Source: Burkholderia thailandensis E264 (GTDB lineage Bacteria; Pseudomonadota; Gammaproteobacteria; Burkholderiales; Burkholderiaceae). Taken from it: a stretch of 64,000 nt of DNA. The stretch is taken from the NCBI RefSeq assembly GCF_000012365.1, contig NC_007650.1, forward strand, positions 868,001 to 932,000, in the 5' to 3' direction. Positions 17,035 to 25,750 of this stretch are shown piece after piece. The notes beneath the pieces were generated by a model. It was not told where the DNA came from. It ran no database searches and worked only from the letters and a program-made list of their open reading frames with translations. Made by a program: the position numbers and the translations under genes. The first letter of the stretch is position 1. The number at the start of each line of letters is the position of its first letter.

Positions 17035-17924
17035 GCCGCGTCACGCGCGCGATCGCGCACACAGTCCACGCGGCGAAGCACGATCCGCGGCGGCGCCGGC
17101 CGGTGCGCGCGCGCGTCGCGACGACCTACGGCAAGTACGGCACGCGCTTTGCATATTCGAACGGCTACCAGGCGAGCGCGATGGCCGCGCGCAACCAGAT
17201 GCTCGCGAAGCTCAAGCCGCGGCCGAAGATGGCCGCGGCGGGCGCGCGCCGGCGCCGCCGCGCGGATAGCCAGGGAGAAGCGTTCGACGTCGGCGACGAA
17301 GCGCTAGCGCCGCACGCGCACGTCGCGCCGCGCGACGAACATGGCGGGCATGGCGGGCATGCGGGCGGGCACGGCGGCGGCAGGCAGCAGCGCGATCAGG
17401 ACGAGCGCGACGGCGAGCCGGCGAACGTGTTCGAGCTGTCGCGCGTGCGCGCCGCGCGCGCGCGTCCGGCATTCGCGCCCGCCGCCGCGCCGCGCGCGCT
17501 GCGCGACATCGCGCGCACGCTGGCGCACGGGGCGCAGCGCGAGCAGGCGCTGCGGCACCTGTGGGCCGACACGCTGCTCCAGCTCGGCCGGCACGCCGAT
17601 GCGCAGCCCGATGCGCGGATCACGGCCGCGCTGCTCGATCACAGCGCGGATCTGCTCGCGGCCCGCTTGCGCACGGGGCCATGGACGCCGATCGGCTGGA
17701 GCGGCGTGAAGCAGTTGCTGCTCGATGCGACGCAGGGCGCGGGCGGCGCGGCGCGCGACATGTCGGCCGCGCATGGCGAGCGCGCGCGCACGCACTTCCT
17801 GCTGCTGCCGCTCCTGGTGTTCAACGCGGAACGGCCGTCGACGAACGCGCAGCTCGCGCGCGCGCGCGCGAGCGTCGAGACGCTGCGCGGCGGCATCGCG
17901 CTCGCGCAGCGGCCGCGATCGTGA
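17031..17924 (+). CDS. T3SS protein in the hpaA position
   Basis: A 297-residue protein directly after sctS, where Xanthomonas carries hpaA. The first 100 residues are very basic (HDPRRRRPVRARVATTYGKY) with a Gly/His repeat (EHGGHGGHAGGHGGG). The second half is helical and Ala/Leu-rich and ends LPLLVFNAERPSTNAQLARA. HpaA in Xanthomonas is a secreted control protein that binds HpaB. I see position and general disorder as the only support, and no clear motif. It overlaps sctS by 4 bp and belongs to the sctQ operon. Confidence 0.55.
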   Translation: MSRVTRAIAHTVHAAKHDPRRRRPVRARVATTYGKYGTRFAYSNGYQASAMAARNQMLAKLKPRPKMAAAGARRRRRADSQGEAFDVGDEALAPHAHVAPRDEHGGHGGHAGGHGGGRQQRDQDERDGEPANVFELSRVRAARARPAFAPAAAPRALRDIARTLAHGAQREQALRHLWADTLLQLGRHADAQPDARITAALLDHSADLLAARLRTGPWTPIGWSGVKQLLLDATQGAGGAARDMSAAHGERARTHFLLLPLLVFNAERPSTNAQLARARASVETLRGGIALAQRPRS

Positions 17925-17952
17925 ATGCGAGCGCGCGCGGCATGCGCGCCGC

Positions 17953-17976
17953 TTCGCAAACGCGGCGGCGAATTCG
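17953..17976 (+). promoter_or_regulatory. hrpII-type box upstream of sctD
   Basis: TTCG at 17953-17956 and 17973-17976 separated by 16 bases, 141 bp before sctD, in the only sizeable gap of the sctQ-to-hrpD6 stretch. Confidence 0.75.
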
Positions 17977-18117
17977 CGCGGCGGGCGAACCGCGATGCCG
18001 CATCGAACTATTCTGGCTGCATGGATGAACGATGCGGCGCGATCGAAACGGCGCACCGTTCGCGATCGATCCGATCGATGCCGATGAACCACACGACGCA
18101 AGGATGAGGAACGACCG

Positions 18118-19125
18118 ATGAAGCTGCTGCGAATCCTGACCGGCCTGCACGCCGGCGCGGAAATCGCGCTCGACGCCGGCGAGCACCGGATCGGCGCGGG
18201 CGACGACGCAGAGGTTCGCATCACCGACTGGCGCGACGGCGATCTGCTGCTGTCGATCGACGCGCAAGGCACGACGCGCGCGCGGCGCGCGGCGAGCGTG
18301 CCGCCCGAAACGGCGGCCGACCCGTTCGATGCGGATGGCTCGCCGCTCCTGATGCTCGATTTCGTGCCGGTGCCGTTCGGCGAGACCGCGCTGTGCGTCG
18401 GGCCTGCGGACGGCGCGTGGCCGAGCGATCTCGAGTTGCTCGCGACGCTGTGGGCGCCGCCGCCCGGCGCCGATGCGGCCAGGCGCGGCGCGCAGCGCAA
18501 GCTCGCGGCGTGCGCGGCGGCGGGCGGCGCGCTCGTCGCCGGGTTGCTCGCGATGGGCGCGATGCTCGCGAGCGCGCATCCGAGCGCGCCGCCGGCCGTC
18601 GAGACCGTCGATGCGCTCGCGAACCGCGTCGGCGGGGAGCTGAAGCGCGCGGGCTACGCGGAGCTGCGGGCGGCGCCGCGCGGCGCGATGGTCGCCGTCA
18701 CCGGGATGGTGGCGACGCCCGCCGACGATCTCGCCGCGCGCAAGCTGCTCGAGCGTCTCGCCGGGCGCCGCATCGAGCGGCAGTACGACGTCGCGCAGGA
18801 CGATGCGCAGAGCATCGGCGAATCGCTCGGCGCATCGGGCACATCGGGCGCGACGGTCGCGTACGCGGGGCAGGGGCGCTTTCGGGTGTCGGGCGTCGTG
18901 CCGGATCTCGCGCGGCTGCGCGCGGCGGTCGAGCGGGTGCGCGCGGACGTCGGGCCGAATGTGCGCGCGATCGACGTCGACGCGCGCCAGTCCGGCGACG
19001 CCCCGGTGCCTGTCGCTTACTCGGGGATGCTCGAGATCGGCGACGTGCGCTACATCGAGACGCCGGACGGCGTGAAGCACGTGTTTGCGGGCGCGCCGGC
19101 CGACGGCGCGCCGGAGCTGAACTGA
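18118..19125 (+). CDS. sctD: T3SS inner ring protein SctD (HrpD5-like)
   Basis: A 335-residue protein with the SctD layout. The N-terminal forkhead-like cytosolic domain begins MKLLRILTGLHAGAEIALDA and continues to about residue 120. One membrane segment lies around LAACAAAGGALVAGLLAMGA. The periplasmic part has ring-building repeats (RVSGVVPDLARLRAAVERVR). Hrp2 systems call it HrpD5. An AGGATGAGGA stretch precedes the ATG. It follows the hpaA-like gene and has its own hrpII-type box. Confidence 0.88.
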   Translation: MKLLRILTGLHAGAEIALDAGEHRIGAGDDAEVRITDWRDGDLLLSIDAQGTTRARRAASVPPETAADPFDADGSPLLMLDFVPVPFGETALCVGPADGAWPSDLELLATLWAPPPGADAARRGAQRKLAACAAAGGALVAGLLAMGAMLASAHPSAPPAVETVDALANRVGGELKRAGYAELRAAPRGAMVAVTGMVATPADDLAARKLLERLAGRRIERQYDVAQDDAQSIGESLGASGTSGATVAYAGQGRFRVSGVVPDLARLRAAVERVRADVGPNVRAIDVDARQSGDAPVPVAYSGMLEIGDVRYIETPDGVKHVFAGAPADGAPELN

Positions 19126-19153
19126 CGGACCTTCAACTGACGGGAGAAGCGGC

Positions 19154-19405
19154 ATGTACGAAGCATTGGAACAGGCGGCGGACGCATTCGGACCGCTCGA
19201 GCAGGCGCTCGCGGCGCCCGACGCGGCCGCGCGGATCGGCGCGATCCGCCGCGCGCTCGGCGAGACGGCCGAGCGCGTGAGCGCGGCCACCGCGCATGCG
19301 GCGAGCGATTACGACCGAGATGCGATGCAGAAGATCTATCGCGGGTTGCTCGCCGCGCAGCGAATCGTCGCGACGCTGCACGAGGCGAACGCGACGGCCG
19401 CCTGA
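19154..19405 (+). CDS. hrpD6: HrpD6-family small T3SS protein
   Basis: An 83-residue acidic helical protein (MYEALEQAADAFGPLEQALA, ending ALHEANATAA-like ...TLHEANATAA). Size, composition and place directly behind sctD match HrpD6 of Xanthomonas/Ralstonia, which is needed for secretion and has been linked to hrp regulation. A GGGAG sequence lies about 9 bases before the ATG. Confidence 0.72.
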   Translation: MYEALEQAADAFGPLEQALAAPDAAARIGAIRRALGETAERVSAATAHAASDYDRDAMQKIYRGLLAAQRIVATLHEANATAA

Positions 19406-19581
19406 CGGCCACGGTTTCGCCGCGCGGCGTGCGGCGGCGGACGGAGCGGCGCGAGCCGTTCCCGACGACGCCGTGCGCTGCGCGGCAAAAAAGCGGCGGG
19501 CCGCGCGAAATGCAACGAGCGGCGGTTGCGCCGGATCTTTGTCGATGCGTGTACGCACGCACTATCTATGGAGTGTTGACT

Positions 19582-19773
19582 ATGAGCATGATCAATACGG
19601 CGCTGCATGCCGGCAAAGCCCTGTTCAGCGCGGGCAGCAGTACCGACGCGGGCATCGCGGCGATGAACAAGATGGCCGAGAATCAAATGAAGATGACGAT
19701 CGCGCAGGCGGAGATGGAAGTGAAGAAGGCCGCCGTCGGCCTGATTCAAAAAGGCGCGGAGAAGATCCAGTAA
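19582..19773 (+). CDS. Small helical protein, candidate Hrp pilus/needle subunit
   Basis: A 63-residue protein (MSMINTALHAGKALFSAGSS, ending VKKAAVGLIQKGAEKIQ). GGAG lies 8 bases before the ATG. It is small, without Cys or signal peptide, with a flexible Ser/Gly start and one long amphipathic helix rich in Met, Lys and Gln. These are features of T3SS needle and Hrp pilus proteins. It occupies the hrpE slot: hpaA - hrpD5 - hrpD6 - hrpE - hpaB in Xanthomonas. A strong terminator follows at once, as expected for a highly expressed unit. No sequence motif proves it. No other filament candidate is visible in the cluster. Confidence 0.6.
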   Translation: MSMINTALHAGKALFSAGSSTDAGIAAMNKMAENQMKMTIAQAEMEVKKAAVGLIQKGAEKIQ

Positions 19774-19800
19774 GTTCGCCGCCGCTCGACGAATGTCGGA

Positions 19801-19832
19801 CAGCCGGCGCTTCGTGCGCCGGCTGTTTTTTT
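19801..19832 (+). terminator. Intrinsic terminator after the pilus-subunit candidate
   Basis: A perfect 10-bp stem (CAGCCGGCGC / GCGCCGGCTG) with a 5-base loop, followed by seven T residues. Confidence 0.93.
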
Positions 19833-19863
19833 GCGGCACGCCGGATTCCAGAACGGAGCAGCC

Positions 19864-20319
19864 ATGAGCCACGAACACTACGAGAAAGTCATCGCCGAAG
19901 TGTGCGCGATCGTCGGTTTGCCGGACGTCGACCATGTGCTCGAAACGCGCTCGATCGATGTCGAGGGTTTCGACGTGCGGCTCGAACACTTCGAAGACGA
20001 TCCGGATTCGATGTACGTGAACTTCCATTACGGAATCGTCAACGCGGGCCGCACGCTCGCGGTGTACCGGCTGCTGCTCGAGGCGAACCTGCTGATCTAC
20101 GCGCAGGACCAGGCGCAGCTCGGCATCGACGCGGACACGGGCAGCATCGTGCTGCTGATGCGGCTGCCGCTCACGCCGGACGTGACGGGCGCGACGCTCG
20201 CCGATCTGTTCGCGCACTACGCGGAGCACGGCCGCTACTGGCGGCAGAACATCATCGAATCGGGAGACGAGATGTTCAGCGGGATCGCTTCCGGCGAGTA
20301 TTTCTGGCTGCGGGTGTAG
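19864..20319 (+). CDS. HpaB-like / CesT-family type III chaperone
   Basis: A 151-residue acidic protein (MSHEHYEKVIAEVCAIVGLP; FDVRLEHFEDDPDSMYVNFH; RLPLTPDVTGATLADLFAHY) with the fold pattern and size of class I/CesT chaperones. It sits where Xanthomonas has hpaB, the general export-control chaperone. GGAG precedes ATG 19864; an earlier in-frame start at 19831 would lie in the terminator and was rejected. The dedicated substrates are probably the candidate effectors in this cluster. Confidence 0.78.
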   Translation: MSHEHYEKVIAEVCAIVGLPDVDHVLETRSIDVEGFDVRLEHFEDDPDSMYVNFHYGIVNAGRTLAVYRLLLEANLLIYAQDQAQLGIDADTGSIVLLMRLPLTPDVTGATLADLFAHYAEHGRYWRQNIIESGDEMFSGIASGEYFWLRV

Positions 20320-20326
20320 CGGCGCG

Positions 20327-20389
20327 CGGCGCGCGGCGGACGGCGGACGGCGCGCGGCGGACGGCGGACGGCGCGCGGCGGACGGCGGA
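20327..20389. repeat. Three perfect copies of a 21-bp GC-only-rich repeat
   Basis: A 21-bp unit repeated three times without mismatch just after the HpaB-like gene; it leads into a 7-bp array. The whole gap 20320-20622 has no gene. Confidence 0.9.
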
Positions 20390-20391
20390 AA

Positions 20392-20440
20392 GCGGGAAGC
20401 GGGAAGCGGGAAGCGGGAAGCGGGAAGCGGGAAGCGGGAA
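20392..20440. repeat. Seven copies of the heptamer GCGGGAA
   Basis: Seven perfect units upstream of hrpB, within the 303-bp gap that must contain the hrpB promoter. Copy-number change here would alter spacing in the hrpB control region. No obvious -35/-10 pair was recognised after it. Confidence 0.95.
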
Positions 20441-20622
20441 GCGGGCGACGAGCGACGCCCGAACCAATCGTAACGGAACGTCACAAACTGCTGCGCCGAT
20501 CGGGCGCGGACGAGACGATAGCGGCACGCATCCACGCGCTGCGCCCCGCGACGAGCGGCGGCGAGGCGCGCGGATCGAGCCCGAACCCATCGTATTCGAA
20601 CCGCTTGCCGAGAGGAGCCGCC

Positions 20623-22059
20623 ATGTTTTCGACACTCTATTTCGCCGCCGCCGCCGCGCTCGCCAATCCGTCGTCGAACGACGCCTACGCCGCGCGCGTG
20701 CTCGACGGCCGCTTCGCCGAAGCGGCCGCGCTCGTCGCCGCGCGCTGCGACGCCGAGCCGGGCGACGCGGCCGCCGACGTGCGCGACATCCACGCGTATG
20801 CCGACATCCAGCTCGTGCTCGGCCGCTTCGAGGAAGCCGAGGAAACGTTCCGCCGCGCGCAGAAGCTGCTGCGCGAATCGCGCGACCAGACGCGCGTGAT
20901 GACCTGCCGCAACGCGAGCTGGCAGGCGTTCTTCCAGAACCGTTTCGGCATCGCGCAGGCCGGCTTCCGGCGGATCGCCGACGATCGCGCGGCGAGCGTC
21001 GCGCAGAAGCTCGAAAGCCTCGTCGGCGCATGCGTCGTCATGCACCATCTCGGCCGCGCCGAGGATGCGATGGCGGCGCTCGACGTGCTGGACGAGGCCG
21101 CCCGCGGCGCCGATCCGCGCTGGCCGCAGCTCGCGCTCGCGCTGCGCACGGACTTGCTGCTGCAATACCAGATCGGTCGCGCCGATGCGCTCGGCGACCA
21201 CGTCTACTGGCGCTCGGCGCTCGCCGACCTGCCGTTGTCGGCGTTCGCGGAAACGGGCGCGCCCGCGGCCGGCGCGGATGCGCCGCCGCTCTTGCGGATG
21301 CGCGTCGACTACATGCGGCAGGCGCGCGCGCTCGCGGCCGGCGACCACGCGGCGCTCGCGCGCATCGATGCGCACGTGAGCTGGTGCGCGAGGACGGGCC
21401 TCGCCGACTATCAGCGCAGCGTGCGCCTCGAAGTGGCGCTCGCGGCGCTCGCGGGCTGCGCGCCGAACGTCGCCGACACGATGATCGCGCCGTATCGCGA
21501 CGCGGCCGGGCGCTGCGGCTCGCATGTGCGCTGGACGCTCGACTATCTGTATTGCGCGGCGAAGGTGCGCGAGCAGCAGGGGCGGATTCGCGAGTCGTCG
21601 TCGCTGTATGCGCGCTATGCGCTCGCGTCGGTGCGGCACGTGCGCTTGGACGGCGCGGCGCTCGCGCCCGCGCTCGCGATCGCGCGCTGCGGCACGCACG
21701 CGGGCGCGCCGAGCGACGACGTCAGCGCGCGGCTGCCGGGCAAGTACCGGCGCGCGTATCGCTACCTGATGGAGCGGCTCGACCAGCGCGACCTGTCGGT
21801 GCGCGAGATCGCCGCGCACATCGACGTGACCGAGCGCGCGTTGCAGGCGGCGTTCAAGACGTATCTCGGGCTGTCGCCGAGCGAGCTGATCCGGCGGCAG
21901 CGGATGGAGCGGATTCGCGGCGAGCTGCTGTCCGACGCGCCGCGCGCGGCGAGCGTGCTCGAGATCGCGAGCCGCTGGGGCATCCAGCATCGGTCGACGC
22001 TCGTCAACGGCTATCGGCGGATGTTCGACGAGGCGCCTTCGCAGACGGCCGACCGGTGA
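20623..22059 (+). CDS. hrpB: AraC-family T3SS activator HrpB
   Basis: A 478-residue regulator, close to the length of Ralstonia HrpB (477). The C-terminal 100 residues form an AraC/XylS double helix-turn-helix (LSVREIAAHIDVTERALQAA; YLGLSPSELIRRQRMERIRG; LEIASRWGIQHRSTLVNGYR). The large N-terminal part is TPR-like and helical, as in HrpB/HrpX. AGAGGAG lies 6 bases before the ATG. It is the obvious reader of the TTCG-N16-TTCG boxes throughout this cluster. Its own upstream region has repeats but no box. Confidence 0.93.
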   Translation: MFSTLYFAAAAALANPSSNDAYAARVLDGRFAEAAALVAARCDAEPGDAAADVRDIHAYADIQLVLGRFEEAEETFRRAQKLLRESRDQTRVMTCRNASWQAFFQNRFGIAQAGFRRIADDRAASVAQKLESLVGACVVMHHLGRAEDAMAALDVLDEAARGADPRWPQLALALRTDLLLQYQIGRADALGDHVYWRSALADLPLSAFAETGAPAAGADAPPLLRMRVDYMRQARALAAGDHAALARIDAHVSWCARTGLADYQRSVRLEVALAALAGCAPNVADTMIAPYRDAAGRCGSHVRWTLDYLYCAAKVREQQGRIRESSSLYARYALASVRHVRLDGAALAPALAIARCGTHAGAPSDDVSARLPGKYRRAYRYLMERLDQRDLSVREIAAHIDVTERALQAAFKTYLGLSPSELIRRQRMERIRGELLSDAPRAASVLEIASRWGIQHRSTLVNGYRRMFDEAPSQTADR

Positions 22060-22416
<357 letters not shown>

Positions 22417-22902
22417 TTACTCCATCCCGCTCGCGTGCACATGCAGTGCCCACTGATACCGATTGAGCCGCAGCAGTTGCGAGATGCTCGCGGCGACGTC
22501 GTCGTCGTGCGCGCCGGAGCCGCTCGCGCGCTCGTTCACCTTGAGAAACCGGCCGACGAGCACCGTCGACGCCCGATCGCCCGACAGCAGCACGGTCTGT
22601 GCATAGCGCCGCCAGTCGTCGTCCTGCAGCGCGTACAGGCACCAGCTCTGCAGCGCCGCGCACAGCGGCGTGCCGCGCTCCTGTTCCTCGAGGGTGCGCA
22701 GGATGTGCAGCGCGCCGATCCAGTCGCGCCGGCTGATCCGCAGCCGCACGTCGCACAGGTCGACTGCGGCGTTGCGCGGCTGCAGCACGCGCAGCGCGAG
22801 CAGCAGTTCGTCGAGATCGGCGTGCGCGCCCGCGCGCAGCCCGGCCGAAAAGACCGAGAGCAGCGCGCGCAGGGCGGCCTTGTTGCACGGTTTGAGCGCC
22901 AT
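22417..22902 (-). CDS. Second HrpB1/HrpK-family protein
   Basis: A 161-residue helical protein (ADLDELLLALRVLQPRNAAV; DWIGALHILRTLEEQERGTP) that aligns by eye with hrpB1 at 10234-10788: a 'L...LR.L.P' stretch followed by 'D..GAL..' and a TPR-like middle. I chose ATG 22902; there is no strong ribosome binding site, and longer in-frame starts exist but run into the promoter box. A hrpII-type box lies 77 bp upstream, so it probably belongs to the HrpB regulon. Function beyond the family is unknown. Confidence 0.7.
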   Translation of the reverse strand: MALKPCNKAALRALLSVFSAGLRAGAHADLDELLLALRVLQPRNAAVDLCDVRLRISRRDWIGALHILRTLEEQERGTPLCAALQSWCLYALQDDDWRRYAQTVLLSGDRASTVLVGRFLKVNERASGSGAHDDDVAASISQLLRLNRYQWALHVHASGME

Positions 22903-22978
22903 GTCGGTGCGATGGGTCGAAAAGAGAGGGTCCGTCGACGATGATCGCCGTCGCGCGTGAGCGGGCGATCGCCGCGCG

Positions 22979-23002
22979 CGAAGCGGCATCGCGCGCGGCG
23001 AA
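22979..23002 (-). promoter_or_regulatory. hrpII-type box for the HrpB1 paralogue
   Basis: CGAA at 22979-22982 and 22999-23002 (TTCG-N16-TTCG on the minus strand), 77 bp upstream of the gene at 22902; paired with a divergent box at 23049-23072. Confidence 0.75.
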
Positions 23003-23048
23003 GCGCTGCGCGCGGCGCGGCGGCGGCGGGCGGCCCACCGCCGGTCGT

Positions 23049-23072
23049 TTCGGGCGTCGCGACGTCGCTTCG
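23049..23072 (+). promoter_or_regulatory. hrpII-type box for the secreted-protein gene at 23187
   Basis: TTCG at 23049-23052 and 23069-23072, 16 bases apart, 114 bp before the start codon. Second divergent pair of boxes in this window. Confidence 0.75.
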
Positions 23073-23186
23073 CGCGTTTCGCGGCGCGCATGGGCGCGCT
23101 GCCTAAGCTTGTCGTCGAACCGCGGGCGCATGAGGGCCGCGCGCGTTCCTTTCCCTCAATCGATGCACATTCATAGCGAGACGGTC

Positions 23187-23735
23187 ATGAGCGTTAACGG
23201 CATTACGAATCAGACTATCAATCCGCAGCACTATCATTCCTCGTCGACCTCGTCGACCTCGTCGAGCGGCCGCGATCAGAAGATCGAGGAACTGCTCCAC
23301 GAAATCGAGGAACTGCTGATGCAGGACGATTCGGGCAGCGACGACACGGACATCGGCGACGATTCGTCCGGCAACCCGCCGACCGGCCACAGCGGCCCGA
23401 CGAACCACGTGACGTCGCCGGCGGGCGGCAAGCCCGGCGAGGACTTGCGCGACGTGAAGCTGAACACGAAGGCGGGCGGCGAGGCGCTGCACCTGCAGAT
23501 GGACTCGCAGGGCAACCTGTACAACGGCAGCGGCAATTCGGTCGGCGTCGTCGACAAGGACGGCAACGTGAAGCTGAATGCCGGCGCGACGAAGGAGCTG
23601 GAGCGTCTCGAGTCGGGCGGCAATCCGTTCGTGAACGTGAACGTCGGCAAGCGCGGCGCGGGCGGCAACATGGAGTTCACGCCGGACGAAGTGACGGTGA
23701 GCGCGGGCGATCTCAAGCAGAAGGCCGACTTCTGA
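23187..23735 (+). CDS. Candidate T3SS-secreted protein, acidic and Gly/Asn/Ser-rich
   Basis: A 182-residue protein without Cys or Sec signal. The N-terminus is rich in Asn, Thr, Gln, His and Ser (MSVNGITNQTINPQHYHSSS), a type III signal-like composition. Next come a short helical acidic segment (KIEELLHEIEELLMQDD) and then a Gly/Asn/Asp-rich region with beta-like pattern (NLYNGSGNSVGVVDKDGNVK). This heat-stable-looking composition recalls harpins and Hpa1/PopA helper proteins, without a specific match. An upstream ATG at 23163 would add eight residues; neither start has a good ribosome binding site. A hrpII-type box precedes it. Role as harpin or effector is inferred. Confidence 0.6.
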   Translation: MSVNGITNQTINPQHYHSSSTSSTSSSGRDQKIEELLHEIEELLMQDDSGSDDTDIGDDSSGNPPTGHSGPTNHVTSPAGGKPGEDLRDVKLNTKAGGEALHLQMDSQGNLYNGSGNSVGVVDKDGNVKLNAGATKELERLESGGNPFVNVNVGKRGAGGNMEFTPDEVTVSAGDLKQKADF

Positions 23736-23857
23736 TCGCCCGGGCGGCGCGGCGGCACTGGACAAGCGCTTTCGAATCGGGTCACACTGCGCGCTCGCGC
23801 CGCCGCGTCGCGGCCCGTCCAATCATTCGCGGATGCCGAGCTCCGCCGGAGTCGAAC

Positions 23858-24958
23858 TTGAGCGTGTCGCAACGGGCCGATGCCCGAATCTTCGAGGTGA
23901 TGCAGTCCCGGCAGCCGTGGGGCATGCTCGCGCTCGACGGCGGCGGCGCGATCGTCGCGGCCACCGAGCGCGCGCACGCGCTCCTCGGCCGCACGCTGTC
24001 CGCCGGGCTGCCGCTTGCCGCTGTGCTCGGCGACGCGGCGCTCGCGGATGCCGCCGCGCTGTTCGACGCGCTCGAGCAAGGCTTCGAATTCGAAACCGAC
24101 GAAGCGATCCTGTGGCTCGCGCTGCAGCCGGTCGAGCACGATGCGGCGATCGCGGCGACGGTCTCGGTCGCCGACGTCACGCCGCTGCGCCGCGCGCTGG
24201 ACGAGCGCGTCGCGTCGCTGCGCTTTCTGGCGCACGATCTGCGTTCGCCACAGAATTCGATCCTCGCGCTGACCCAGCTGCACGACGCCGATCCCGATGC
24301 GTTCACCGCGTGCGGCGGGCTCGAGCGCATCGCGCAACTCGCACGGCACGCGCTGCTGCTCGGCCAGGATTACCTTGTCGCGTCGGCGGCGGACGATTTG
24401 CGGCAGCGCCATTTCGTGCGTTTCGACCTGCGCGCGATGCTGCGCGAACTCGTGCCGAAGCTCGAGGTGAGCGCCGTCTATCGCGGCGTCGCGTTGCAGC
24501 TGTGGCTCGACGACGCCGCGCCGCTGTGGCTGCGCGGCGCGCGCGTGTTCGTCGCCCGCGCGCTGCAGAACCTGATCGACAATGCGGTGCACGCGTCGCG
24601 GCAGGGCGCGCGCGTCGAGATCCGGCTGCACGTGCGCGATGCGCACGCGGAAGTGACGATCCGCGATTGGGCGGGCGGCCTGCCGGGCCTCGCGACGGAT
24701 GGGCGGATGACCGATTTCGCGCCGCTCGCCAAGCGCGGATCGAGCGGCTCGATGGGCTTCGGCCTCGGGCTGCAGCTCGCCGCGCAGGTTGTGGCCGCGC
24801 ACGCGGGCACGCTGTACGCCGAATCGAATCGCGGCGTCGGCACGACGTTCGTGATGCGCATGCCGATGCTCACGCCCGCGCCCGCGCCCGGCGCCGCGCC
24901 GCCGGCCGTACCGGAAGGCATCGCGCGCTGGCGCGCGAGCGTCGCGCCGGACGGCTGA
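23858..24958 (+). CDS. Soluble sensor histidine kinase
   Basis: About 366 residues. An N-terminal PAS-like region (about 15-110; GMLALDGGGAIVAATERAHA) leads to the H-box FLAHDLRSPQNSIL with the phosphorylated His near residue 126. The ATPase domain shows an N box (LIDNAVHASRQG), a G1 box (IRDWAGGLPG) and a G2 box (GFGLGLQLA). No membrane segment is visible, so it senses an internal signal. The start is TTG 23858, which has GGAG 6 bases upstream; GTG 23864 is the alternative. It is followed after 42 bp by its likely partner response regulator. Signal and target are unknown, but the position beside the T3SS suggests T3SS or pilus control. Confidence 0.85.
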   Translation: MSVSQRADARIFEVMQSRQPWGMLALDGGGAIVAATERAHALLGRTLSAGLPLAAVLGDAALADAAALFDALEQGFEFETDEAILWLALQPVEHDAAIAATVSVADVTPLRRALDERVASLRFLAHDLRSPQNSILALTQLHDADPDAFTACGGLERIAQLARHALLLGQDYLVASAADDLRQRHFVRFDLRAMLRELVPKLEVSAVYRGVALQLWLDDAAPLWLRGARVFVARALQNLIDNAVHASRQGARVEIRLHVRDAHAEVTIRDWAGGLPGLATDGRMTDFAPLAKRGSSGSMGFGLGLQLAAQVVAAHAGTLYAESNRGVGTTFVMRMPMLTPAPAPGAAPPAVPEGIARWRASVAPDG

Positions 24959-25000
24959 GTACGCCCCCTTTTCCTTTTCGCTTGACGTGCTATTTTCGCG

Positions 25001-25750
25001 ATGTCCGAACCAAACATGCTGCGCACCGTGCAGCAGCCCAAGCAGATCGTCGTCGTCGAGGACGATCCGGTGCAGCGCACGCTGCTCGTCACTTGGCTGA
25101 AGGCCGAGGGCTACCGCGTCGAGGCATTCGACGACGGGCTCGACGCGCGGCGCTTTCTCGGCGACAGCTGGGCCGATCTGCTGCTGCTCGACTGGGATCT
25201 GCCCGGGATGACGGGCGAGCGGCTGCTCGCGTGGGTGCGCGGCCGCGCGCGCTCGATCGTCCCGGTGATCTTCCAGACCGTGCATTCGGATGAAGAGGAC
25301 ATCGTGAAGATACTCGACGCCGGCGCGGACGATTTCCTCATCAAGCCGCTCGAAAAGCAGATGCTGCTCGCGCGCGTGCGCGCGCTGCTGCGGCGCTTCG
25401 CGGCGCTGTCCGCCGACAGCGCTCGCATGCAGCTCGGCGGCTACCAGTTGTCGCGCGCGACGCTCACCGTGTCCGACGGCGCCGCATCGCATGCGTTCAG
25501 CGCGAAGGAATTCGACATCCTCTGGCATCTGGCCGAGCATCCGGGCGCCGTCGTGCAGCGGCAGGATCTGCTGCGGCTCGTCTGGGGCGCGGATGCGTCC
25601 GCGCAGACGCGCACGGTCGACATGTACGTGAGCCGGCTGCGCAGCCGGCTGAAGGCGGCGGGCATCGGCTGGACCGTGCATGCGGCGTACGCGACCGGCT
25701 ATCGCCTGAACCTGGGCGCGGACGCGGAACCGGCGGATCGCGCATCGTGA
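25001..25750 (+). CDS. OmpR-family response regulator
   Basis: A 249-residue regulator. The receiver domain has acidic residues in VVVEDDPVQR, the phospho-acceptor Asp64 in LLLLDWDLPGM, and the Lys of FLIKPLE. The C-terminal winged helix (SAKEFDILWHLAEHPGAVVQ; RTVDMYVSRLRSRLKAAG) is typical OmpR/PhoB. The stop overlaps the next gene as GTGA. HrpG of Ralstonia and Xanthomonas is also OmpR-type and acts above hrpB, so a HrpG-like job is possible, though unlike HrpG it has a kinase next door. Confidence 0.88.
   Translation: MSEPNMLRTVQQPKQIVVVEDDPVQRTLLVTWLKAEGYRVEAFDDGLDARRFLGDSWADLLLLDWDLPGMTGERLLAWVRGRARSIVPVIFQTVHSDEEDIVKILDAGADDFLIKPLEKQMLLARVRALLRRFAALSADSARMQLGGYQLSRATLTVSDGAASHAFSAKEFDILWHLAEHPGAVVQRQDLLRLVWGADASAQTRTVDMYVSRLRSRLKAAGIGWTVHAAYATGYRLNLGADAEPADRAS

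Noticed and set aside
19406..19581. HrpB box in front of the pilus-subunit candidate
   Set aside because: TTCG at 19416 has no partner at the right spacing; the gene may rely on the sctD box.
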